From Fidelibacterota bacterium (lineage in GTDB: Bacteria; Marinisomatota; Marinisomatia; Marinisomatales; UBA1611), in NCBI GenBank assembly GCA_002722105.1, contig PBKF01000016.1, positions 3,738 to 19,816 of the forward strand: 16,079 nucleotides of DNA. Reading direction: 5' to 3'. The notes under the pieces are model-generated. The model ran no database searches, was not told the origin of the DNA, and worked only from the letters and a program-made list of their open reading frames with translations. The position numbers and the translations under genes were made by a program. How positions within the stretch are numbered: the stretch's first letter is position 1; the number at the start of each line of letters is the position of its first letter. Below are positions 8,910 to 15,211 of this stretch, piece after piece.

Positions 8910-9704
8910 TCAAATTAAACCAATTCTATCCTTTATGCGAGAAAAGAAATTAGGTTTAACTTCATCACTGTATTCAAAATCAAACTGGATTGGGGAACCA
9001 TCAATTACTGCTTGGGGATTTTCATTCACTAAAATACTTGTATCGTAATCTACCCATTTTTGAATTAATTCTATCGATTCCTTTAAACAAAAATTCCTTT
9101 TCCTATTGTTATGGGAATCAGAACCTAATATTTGGCACCATCCGTTTTTTAAAATTTTTTCAGAAGCTTTTTTAGAGTCTGCTCCTAAATATCCAAGTGG
9201 ACTACCTGCATCCACTTGAATTATGCAACCGGCAGCTAACCATTCCACCACAATATTTACATTATCCTGTACAGGTTTATATCTTTCCGGGTGAGCTATA
9301 ATCGGTATTACACCTGCCATTTTTAAATTAAACAATTGCGTTTTATAATTTTTTGGGAATTGATGAGTTTGAAACTCTATCAGCATGTATTTACCATGGT
9401 TAAATGTTGATAACGGATCATCTTTAATTTTAAGGAGATTTGGCAAAAAAAAGACTTCGGCACCAAAATGGAGGTTTATTTTAATCCCGTTATTATCCAA
9501 CTCTCTCTGCAACGACTCTACTTCTCTTTTAATCCTTTTATATGAGATCTCCTCAGTTTCTACCTTTGGGTGTTGATAATGTACTGTATTTACAACATCT
9601 GTAATGCCTTGGGACTCAGCAAATGCTAACATCTGTAGGGACATTCCCAATGATTTGGATCCATCATCTACTTTTGGTAATACATGATTATGGAAATCAA
9701 TCAA
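8910..9704 (-). CDS. cpsB: PHP-family protein-tyrosine phosphatase (CpsB/CapC/YwqE type)
   Basis: 264-residue metal-dependent phosphatase expected to dephosphorylate the tyrosine-rich tail of the BY-kinase two genes downstream. PHP metal ligands are visible: DFHNH (3-7), DDG (13-15), GAE (81-83), HPERY (138-142) and GSDSH (194-198). The second motif reads NTVHYQHP (39-46) where many family members have TPH; the histidine is kept. The start is TTG 9704-9702: the frame is closed by a stop at 9725-9723, and the protein then begins MIDFHNH, exactly the expected family N-terminus. It is the first gene of the polysaccharide block, and its stop lies six bases before the SLBB ATG. Confidence 0.9.
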   Translation of the reverse strand: MIDFHNHVLPKVDDGSKSLGMSLQMLAFAESQGITDVVNTVHYQHPKVETEEISYKRIKREVESLQRELDNNGIKINLHFGAEVFFLPNLLKIKDDPLSTFNHGKYMLIEFQTHQFPKNYKTQLFNLKMAGVIPIIAHPERYKPVQDNVNIVVEWLAAGCIIQVDAGSPLGYLGADSKKASEKILKNGWCQILGSDSHNNRKRNFCLKESIELIQKWVDYDTSILVNENPQAVIDGSPIQFDFEYSDEVKPNFFSRIKDRIGLI

Positions 9705-9846
9705 AAGACTATCTTGAATGCATTAATTTTTTTATTGTATTTTTCATCATATTTTTGATATGGCTCCGCCTAGTCAGTCCCAATGGTAATGATAAGGCTA
9801 TTTTATTTTTAGCTGAATCCAGCCAATTTATTTTAAAGTGACCTAT
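9705..9846 (-). promoter_or_regulatory. Leader and candidate promoter of the polysaccharide operon, with an ops-like motif
   Basis: This 142-base gap lies between the GHKL/STAS gene and cpsB. On the minus strand it holds TTGGCT (9826-9821), a 15-base spacer and TAAAAT (9805-9800), a weak sigma70-like pair. About 40 bases downstream is GGCGGAGCCAT (minus strand, around 9771-9761), which resembles the RfaH ops core GGCGGTAGCNT with one base missing. Because a NusG paralogue is encoded nearby, the leader is a candidate target, but the match is imperfect and UpxY-type factors are not known to need ops. Confidence 0.3.
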
Positions 9847-10857
9847 TTAGGTTAATCGGTGCATAGCCCGAGACATCAAAACATCCACAATTTTGTTAGA
9901 ATTAATCCATTTGATATCTGCGAATTGATTCTTTTGCTTGGTTTTACGAACCAATTCATCTGCAAATGCAGGGCCTATCAATTCAATATTTTGGAAATCA
10001 AATTCGATTTTACTTATATTTCTAATATTATGTAATAGGCTTTGCGCCTGTATCCTTGAATTCACCTGTTCATTCTTTTCACGTATCAAATTGACAGGAA
10101 TACGAACCATATTATATTCTTTTTCAAAAATTTGATGAAATACTTTCTGACAAGTTCTTTTAGAATTGGTTTTAATCTCTAAATGGATGCGAGTACCTTT
10201 TTGCTGTGAAGATGCAAATACATTCCACTCATTCTGTTTGTTTTGAAAAACAAGTCTAATACCAGAAGCATCAATTTTTACTTTATCGAAGAGATGAATT
10301 ACCGTCATTAATTCATCACCTGAATGATTTTCCGGATCTGTAGTAATATGACCTTTTGCAATTTCTACTGCAGCTATTTTTGTATTATTCAGACTAAGTG
10401 ATTGATTCAATTTTTCAAAAATACCAATACCATTATCATTAAGAACAAAATGAATTTCTGTTGGCGAAATAAAAAGTTTATAATTTAGTTTAGTGGCTTG
10501 TGCGTGATCCATTGCGTTTACCAAAATAGCCCTGAAAGAATATTCACAAATCTCAAAAATATTTTTTCTTACAATCTTTAGATTTGGCAGAATCTGGGAT
10601 TTCAATATTGCATAAGCAGATGTGGGTTCATTAAGATTTATGGTTTTTGTAAAGTTTACAATTGGCTTTAATTCATAGAATCTATCCCTAGTCTTTCCAT
10701 GCGCAACTACACGTTCTTCGTTAATAAGGGTATGCATATGTTTCAAAATAGCTTGCCGAGACAAACCAAATTTCCTAATTGATGCCTTGATAATATCCTT
10801 CTGATGGCCAGATAGGTTTTCAAGGATAAATTGTTTTATTTGTTCAGATGAATCCAT
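9847..10857 (-). CDS. Winged-helix / GHKL ATPase / STAS-like DUF4325 regulator
   Basis: 336-residue soluble protein with three parts. Residues about 5-65 form a winged helix-turn-helix (RKFGLSRQAILKHMHTLI) that could bind DNA. Residues about 95-230 form a GHKL ATPase: N-box ILVNAMDHA (111-119), G1 box NDNGIGI (140-146), and GTRIHLEI (221-228) as the last box. Residues about 265-325 are STAS-like (IEFDFQNIELIGPAFADEL), the DUF4325 signature. There is no phospho-acceptor or sensor domain, so it looks more like an anti-sigma-kinase-type switch fused to its partner than a two-component kinase. It lies upstream of the polysaccharide genes on the same strand and is divergent from the NusG paralogue, which suggests regulation of that locus. 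ATG start; no Shine-Dalgarno. Target and ligand are unknown. Confidence 0.85.
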   Translation of the reverse strand: MDSSEQIKQFILENLSGHQKDIIKASIRKFGLSRQAILKHMHTLINEERVVAHGKTRDRFYELKPIVNFTKTINLNEPTSAYAILKSQILPNLKIVRKNIFEICEYSFRAILVNAMDHAQATKLNYKLFISPTEIHFVLNDNGIGIFEKLNQSLSLNNTKIAAVEIAKGHITTDPENHSGDELMTVIHLFDKVKIDASGIRLVFQNKQNEWNVFASSQQKGTRIHLEIKTNSKRTCQKVFHQIFEKEYNMVRIPVNLIREKNEQVNSRIQAQSLLHNIRNISKIEFDFQNIELIGPAFADELVRKTKQKNQFADIKWINSNKIVDVLMSRAMHRLT

Positions 10858-10878
10858 AGGGATACTATTAATGGATTA

Positions 10879-10907
10879 TTGTCAACTTAATTCATCTGTA
10901 TTATAAA
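10879..10907 (+). promoter_or_regulatory. Sigma70-like promoter for the NusG paralogue
   Basis: TTGTCA (10879-10884), a 17-base spacer and TATAAA (10902-10907) read rightward. Predicted transcription begins near 10914, leaving a leader of about 115 bases before the TTG at 11029. The -10 shares bases with the opposing promoter on the minus strand. Confidence 0.5.
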
Positions 10908-10929
10908 CCCATCTAATGTTTTTTATCAA
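10900..10929 (-). promoter_or_regulatory. Sigma70-like promoter for the GHKL/STAS regulator
   Basis: TTGATA (10929-10924), an 18-base spacer and a perfect TATAAT (10905-10900) read leftward. Transcription should begin near 10893, about 36 bases before the ATG at 10857. Its -10 lies within the -10 of the plus-strand promoter, so polymerase probably cannot occupy both at once. Confidence 0.55.
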
Positions 10930-11028
10930 CTAAATAATTATTTTTTTATTTTAAATTGGATGTGTAATATTTCGAAAATTTTACATATTGAATCAAAACT
11001 AATTTGAAAAAGATTATAGGGATTAGGA

Positions 11029-11538
11029 TTGAATATTATCCAAAATAATGGTTTAAAGTGGATTGCTATTTATACAAAACCACGTCATGAAAAAAGTGTA
11101 GAGAAGGAACTATTAAAAAAGGGTTTTGAAGTATACTTACCTCTTTTAAAAGAACGTCGCAAATGGAGTGATCGTAAAAAGTGGGTAGAATTTCCATTGT
11201 TTCGATCATATATCTTTGTAAGAACACAGGAAAAAAATACTTTGTTTATCTTACAAACTATTGGAGTGGTAAGATTAGTGAAGTTTGGAAATAAAGTTGC
11301 CATAGTCCAAGACGAAAGTATCAGAGCAATAAAACTTATGATTGAAGGTGGATATAATCCAAAAGCAACTGATTACTTTTTGGTTGGTGATAGAGTAGTA
11401 GTTCAAGATGGTCCACTTAAAGGGTTAAGTGGTGAAGTGGCTAGAGTTGACAACCACGATAGGCTTCTTGTCCGGATAGAGGCCATTCAGCATTCAGTCT
11501 CCATACAAATCGATAGAGCATTCCTTAAATTAAATTAG
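11029..11538 (+). CDS. NusG paralogue, UpxY/RfaH-type transcription antiterminator
   Basis: 169-residue cytoplasmic protein expected to bind RNA polymerase and promote elongation through a long operon. The N-terminal NGN domain (about 9-105) includes WIAIYTKPRHEKSVEKEL, the family signature, and KKWVEFPLFRSYIFVR. A KOW domain follows (about 118-165: VGDRVVVQDGPLKGLSGEV). At this size and with the WSDRKKWVE element it resembles UpxY factors of Bacteroides capsule loci rather than housekeeping NusG. The start is TTG 11029, with AGGG seven bases upstream; no earlier usable start is in frame. UpxY genes are usually first in the operon they control. Here the gene points away from the polysaccharide genes, so action in trans, or on a locus elsewhere, must be considered. 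Confidence 0.85.
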   Translation: MNIIQNNGLKWIAIYTKPRHEKSVEKELLKKGFEVYLPLLKERRKWSDRKKWVEFPLFRSYIFVRTQEKNTLFILQTIGVVRLVKFGNKVAIVQDESIRAIKLMIEGGYNPKATDYFLVGDRVVVQDGPLKGLSGEVARVDNHDRLLVRIEAIQHSVSIQIDRAFLKLN

Positions 11539-11594
11539 ACTATATATTATATTTTAGACTAATATAAAGCATCGATAAATCAAGCCTTTTATAG

Positions 11595-11687
11595 CGGGAA
11601 CGCCTGGGAATCGAACCCAGCTCTCCGCTCTATACGGAGACAACGGCTTTGAAGGCCGCGGAGAGCACCAGCCACTCAATCATTCCC
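11595..11687 (-). tRNA. selC: tRNA-Sec (anticodon UCA, selenocysteine)
   Basis: A 93-base gene read leftward. The acceptor GGGAATG pairs with CGTTCCC (seven pairs, one T-G), with an eighth layer A8 opposite G. The D-arm can form six pairs, with one bulged T and the loop TGGT. The anticodon stem GCGGC/GCCGT encloses the loop CTTCAAA, giving anticodon UCA. The variable arm has six pairs (TCTCCG/CGGAGA, seven-base loop). The T-arm is CTGGG-TTCGATT-CCCAG, and the discriminator is G. CCA is not encoded. The six-pair D-stem with tetraloop, long variable arm, UCA anticodon and G73 are hallmarks of bacterial tRNA-Sec. A suppressor serine-type tRNA is the alternative. It starts 32 bases after the SPOR gene stop, so it is probably cut from that operon's transcript. 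Confidence 0.88.
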
Positions 11688-11719
11688 AAATTATAAATAT
11701 AACGAATCATACTGATAAT

Positions 11720-12505
11720 CTACTTCATATAGTTTTTTGGTCTATATAATACCCTGTAGTCAATACCTAGTTTTTTCTTAATTACAATTCCAACTCTTTC
11801 TGCTTCAGATTTATTTTTATAACGCACTACTCGAACTGCATGGAACTTACTGCCATTTATCTCAACAGGGACTATCTCTACATTATAGCCAATTTGAGAC
11901 ACTTGTAGTTTCAAACGTTTTGCATTCCCAAAATTTCCAAAAGCACCAATTTGGACTATATACGGCTTTGGCTCCTCCATAAGTTTCGACTTAAAATTCA
12001 TTGGCTTTGTTGGCTGATTTCTTGTAGATAATCCATACCCGTTAACATTTAAATCCGGGAACATACCTTGATATATTCCAACGTAATATCTTGCAGAATC
12101 TTCTTCTCCAACAGCTTTGAATGAGCTTACTGTAAGATCTAATACCCTCTGAATATCTGGATAACGTGGATAACTTCGAGGTATTTGACAAAGCTGGCGT
12201 GCCGCTTGGGTATACAATCCACGTGCATAAAAATATTCCCCTATTTTCATAGCCGCAGCAGGAGAATATTTTGATTTAGGAAATTTTTCAATTATACTGC
12301 TATAAATTTCCAAGGATTTCATTCCATCCATAGTTAGGAGCCCCTGTAAATACAATACACCAGGGTCATTGGGGTATTTGGAGATTAGTTCTGGTAGATT
12401 CTCATTCACACCATCTTTCTGTCCATCGTGTAGTAAAGATAAATACATGTCCACATTTTGAGCTAGCAAAAATAAAGGGAATAAATAAAAGGTCACCTTA
12501 ATCAT
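11720..12505 (-). CDS. Secreted TPR-like protein with C-terminal SPOR domain
   Basis: 261 residues. A signal peptide covers about 1-15 (VTFYLFPLFLLA, then QN). Residues about 20-150 are helical repeats of TPR character (FPKSKYSPAAAMKIGEYFYARGLYTQAARQL). Then comes a linker, and a SPOR domain at about 181-253 (PYIVQIGAFGNFGNAKRLKLQ ending at YRVL), with the typical Q-I-G-A-F start. SPOR domains bind glycan strands stripped of stem peptides, so a periplasmic, peptidoglycan-linked role is likely, often at division sites. The ATG overlaps the lapB stop by eight bases, so translation is probably coupled. tRNA-Sec follows after 32 bases. No enzymatic domain is present. Confidence 0.85.
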   Translation of the reverse strand: MIKVTFYLFPLFLLAQNVDMYLSLLHDGQKDGVNENLPELISKYPNDPGVLYLQGLLTMDGMKSLEIYSSIIEKFPKSKYSPAAAMKIGEYFYARGLYTQAARQLCQIPRSYPRYPDIQRVLDLTVSSFKAVGEEDSARYYVGIYQGMFPDLNVNGYGLSTRNQPTKPMNFKSKLMEEPKPYIVQIGAFGNFGNAKRLKLQVSQIGYNVEIVPVEINGSKFHAVRVVRYKNKSEAERVGIVIKKKLGIDYRVLYRPKNYMK

Positions 12506-13556
12506 TCTTACTATTGGATAATTTGCCTAAAATTGAATCAATTTGGTGAGAAAGTTCTACTGGAGTTGAAGTGGTAAGAGAAAGTTTTAATTTAATGAGT
12601 TCACCGCGAACATCATCATCACTTTTACTCATAGCATCTTCGACTAATGCTAAAGCAGCATTATCTTCTCCCTTTTCTTCTAGCACATTAGCTAATCGAA
12701 TAATTGCTTCAAAATTAGATGAATCAGTTTCTAAGATTCTCCTGTAAAAGTTTTCAACCTCGCTATAACGACCCAAATCAAATAATGCAGATTCGATTTT
12801 TGTAAAGATATTTGCACAATTTTTAATGTCCCTCATTGCAAATGCTTCCCAATTTTCCACAGCTTTTACTAGATCTCTTCTTTGTTCATATACATTTCCA
12901 AGATACCGATAGGGTAAACCATAATCGGGGCATGATTTAATAGCTTTTTGGAAGTAGGCTTTTGCTTCATCTAGTAAACTATTTTTTAATTTTTCTAGTC
13001 CTTTGTAGACCTTAAACCTGGCAAGTTCCTCTTCATTATATTTACCTTTAATCTTTTGAATTTGTTTTGTCCAACTGACCGCCATATCCCATTTTTGTTC
13101 TTTTTCAGCAATACCAACTAAAAATTGTAATGCCCATATATTTCGTTTTTCGATGTTAAGAATTTGTTCTGCTTCACGACTTGCTTTAGAGTATTGGTTA
13201 ATCTGCTCATAATCCAAAGCCAATGATTGATGTATATCCACTTTTAAGTCTGTAGATAGATTAGGCCGAACAGTTAAAGATTGGTGAATTTTTGTTGCCT
13301 GGTGAGGATGATCATCTCTGAGAATATTTCCTAATTGTAAATATGCACGAATATGATTAGAATCCTGTTTCACAACATCACGCAAATGACGAATGGCTGT
13401 ATTCCTATCTCCCTTAATCATGGCATTTAATGCATCAGTAAAAAGAGAGTCTGATTTTGGTTTCCGATCAGACTTATGAAAATAAAAATAAAATACTAAT
13501 CCTGCCCCTACCGCAATTCCCAGAGCAAGATATAAAAATAAAAATTCCAAATCCAA
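12498..13556 (-). CDS. lapB: LapB/YciM-like TPR membrane protein lacking the rubredoxin domain
   Basis: 352 residues: one N-terminal membrane anchor (about 3-26), then TPR repeats through most of the protein. The stretch ALNAMIKGDRNTAIRHL, AYLQLGNILRD, KIHQSL and ALDYEQINQYSKASREAE follows E. coli LapB closely in layout. In E. coli, LapB works with FtsH to control LpxC and so lipopolysaccharide level. The E. coli protein ends in a rubredoxin-like four-cysteine domain. Here the C-terminus stops at KLSNSKND with no CxxC pairs, and only two cysteines occur in the protein. The start is TTG 13556-13554 with GGAG four bases upstream, so the gene overlaps lapA by 49 bases. The preceding lapA homologue supports the assignment. 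Confidence 0.8.
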   Translation of the reverse strand: MDLEFLFLYLALGIAVGAGLVFYFYFHKSDRKPKSDSLFTDALNAMIKGDRNTAIRHLRDVVKQDSNHIRAYLQLGNILRDDHPHQATKIHQSLTVRPNLSTDLKVDIHQSLALDYEQINQYSKASREAEQILNIEKRNIWALQFLVGIAEKEQKWDMAVSWTKQIQKIKGKYNEEELARFKVYKGLEKLKNSLLDEAKAYFQKAIKSCPDYGLPYRYLGNVYEQRRDLVKAVENWEAFAMRDIKNCANIFTKIESALFDLGRYSEVENFYRRILETDSSNFEAIIRLANVLEEKGEDNAALALVEDAMSKSDDDVRGELIKLKLSLTTSTPVELSHQIDSILGKLSNSKND

Positions 13557-13870
13557 TATTCTCCATCCTCTATATCGTAATTATCATCAATAGCAACATT
13601 TCTAAGGTTATTTAACTCATCCATTAGCTGTTGATTTTTATTTTGGAGACTTTTCATATGAGTCTTATAGGAAAAAATGACGAAAACAGAAGCAAGAAAC
13701 CCAGCAATTACACCAAACAATGTAGTAACCAGAAGTACTACATTAAGATAAGACCCTTGAATAGTATAATTAAAAAAATGTATATCTACACGTTCAACAG
13801 AATTCTGAGTCATAAAGACTATGATAATCAGATTAAATAGAATTAGGAGGAAAATTTTTAAAAGTTTCAT
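13508..13870 (-). CDS. lapA: LapA-domain (DUF1049/YciS-like) inner-membrane protein
   Basis: 120 residues with two membrane segments (about 4-22 and 40-68) around a short loop containing TQNSVERVDIHFF, the characteristic LapA pattern. After the second helix comes a short coiled coil (about 72-92) and an acidic tail. The order lapA then lapB matches E. coli yciS-yciM, where LapA assists LapB in lipopolysaccharide assembly. The ATG overlaps the miaB stop by one base (TAATG). The last 15 codons (WIWNFYFYILLWELR) lie within the start of lapB in another frame, so they are probably shaped by the lapB coding need rather than conserved. Confidence 0.85.
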   Translation of the reverse strand: MKLLKIFLLILFNLIIIVFMTQNSVERVDIHFFNYTIQGSYLNVVLLVTTLFGVIAGFLASVFVIFSYKTHMKSLQNKNQQLMDELNNLRNVAIDDNYDIEDGEYWIWNFYFYILLWELR

Positions 13871-15189
13871 TAGGCTGCCTCGGCTTGCTTTTTTAAATGT
13901 CCACGTAAAGAGATACCTTTTGCTTCTGTTATCTGTATCCGAACCATATCCTGAATTTGTGCATCTTCTTTGTTAAATATCACCCATTTATTTGAATCTG
14001 TACGTCCTGCCCAGTCACTGGCTGAGCGTTTTGATTCTTTTTCTATAAGGACAGTTTGGATAGTACCCACAAAACTAAGATTCCTCTGCAGAGTGTGTTT
14101 TTTCTGAAGATTAATTACCTGTTCTAATCTGGCCTGTTTCACCTTTTCTGCAACTTGATCTTCATACTCTGTAGCTTTAGTACCCGGACGAGGTGAATAT
14201 TTAAAATTGAACGCTGAATCAAATTTTACTTCTTCCATAACTTCCAAAGTCTCTTGGAATTCATATTCTGTCTCACCTGGAAAGCCTACGATAATATCCG
14301 TTGACAAGCCACTCTGTGGCAAAATTTCACGTATTCGATGTGCAAGCTTTATAAAGTGATCTTTAGTATACGTTCTATTCATACGATTAAGAATTCTATC
14401 ACTCCCCGCCTGTAATGGTAAATGAACATAATTACAAATATTATCATGTGCTGCCATTGTAAATAATAATTCATCAGTTATATCCTGAGGATGTGGCGAT
14501 GTATACCGGATTCTTTTTAACCCAGATATTTTGGCTACCTGTTTCAACAAATCATGAAATTTCTTACCGTTATGATTATAGGAATTCACATTTTGACCTA
14601 AAAGTGTTATTTCAGTAAACCCATCCTGAACCGCTTGAGACGCTTCTGCAACTATCCCTTCGATACTTCGACTTCTTTCCCTACCACGTGTAAAGGGGAC
14701 TATACAAAATGTGCAAAATTTATCACATCCACGCATAATAGAAATCCAGGCATTGATTCCTTCCTTTCTACTTGGGAAAAGATCATCATAAACTTCAAAT
14801 CGGGACAAAGTTGTATCAACAATACCATGCTTCTCAGTTTTTCGGTTTAATAATTCCGGTAGTTTTCGGTAGGAATCAGGGCCAAGAATGATATCAATAT
14901 ATGGTTTATTTTCCAGTAGATCATGTTTCAAGCTTTGTGCCATGCATCCTAGTACACCAATAATTGTGTCTGGCTTCTTTTTTTTAATAGTATCATAACG
15001 TCCTAATTGAGAATAGATTTTTTCTTCAGCATGTTCTCTTATTGCACATGTATTTACAAATATTGCATTTGCATGACGAATGTCAGCCGCTGGAAAATAC
15101 CCCTGATTCTGCAGAAGTGATTCTACTATTTCAGAATCAGCTACATTCATCTGGCAGCCGTATGTTTCAATAAAATACGTCTTATTCAT
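13870..15189 (-). CDS. miaB: tRNA-2-methylthio-N6-dimethylallyladenosine synthase
   Basis: 439-residue radical-SAM methylthiotransferase that converts i6A37 to ms2i6A37 in tRNAs reading codons beginning with U. The N-terminal UPF0004 domain holds the three cluster cysteines C12 (YGCQMN), C48 (NTCAIRE) and C82 (GCMAQ). The radical-SAM motif CDKFCTFC gives C155, C159 and C162, and GRERSRS follows, as in MiaB. A TRAM domain (about 375-437) ends the protein. All six cysteines are present and the length is normal. It lies between the M23 peptidase (22 bases upstream) and lapA (one-base overlap), so it belongs to the same unit. YGCQMN and NTCAIRE favour MiaB over MtaB or RimO. Confidence 0.96.
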   Translation of the reverse strand: MNKTYFIETYGCQMNVADSEIVESLLQNQGYFPAADIRHANAIFVNTCAIREHAEEKIYSQLGRYDTIKKKKPDTIIGVLGCMAQSLKHDLLENKPYIDIILGPDSYRKLPELLNRKTEKHGIVDTTLSRFEVYDDLFPSRKEGINAWISIMRGCDKFCTFCIVPFTRGRERSRSIEGIVAEASQAVQDGFTEITLLGQNVNSYNHNGKKFHDLLKQVAKISGLKRIRYTSPHPQDITDELLFTMAAHDNICNYVHLPLQAGSDRILNRMNRTYTKDHFIKLAHRIREILPQSGLSTDIIVGFPGETEYEFQETLEVMEEVKFDSAFNFKYSPRPGTKATEYEDQVAEKVKQARLEQVINLQKKHTLQRNLSFVGTIQTVLIEKESKRSASDWAGRTDSNKWVIFNKEDAQIQDMVRIQITEAKGISLRGHLKKQAEAA

Positions 15190-15211
15190 TAAGAAAAATT
15201 ACAGAATAAAA

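Noticed and set aside
9623..9841. 72-codon plus-strand frame over the leader of the polysaccharide operon
   Set aside because: About one third of it is the reverse of cpsB, it has no Shine-Dalgarno, and it ends by crossing the non-coding leader; it looks like a shadow frame.
11535..11562. Repeat of TTAGACTA/TAGACTAA after the NusG-like gene as an intrinsic terminator
   Set aside because: The possible stem is short, AT-rich and has a central A-A mismatch, and no T-run follows directly.
11595..11687. UCA anticodon as evidence that UGA is reassigned to tryptophan or glycine
   Set aside because: TGA is used as a stop in several adjoining genes (TGATG and ATGA junctions), and the long variable arm does not fit tRNA-Trp or tRNA-Gly.
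11688..11719. TATAAT just upstream of the tRNA as its own promoter
   Set aside because: It ends two bases before the mature 5' end, so transcription would begin inside the tRNA, and no -35 fits. Co-transcription with the SPOR gene is simpler.
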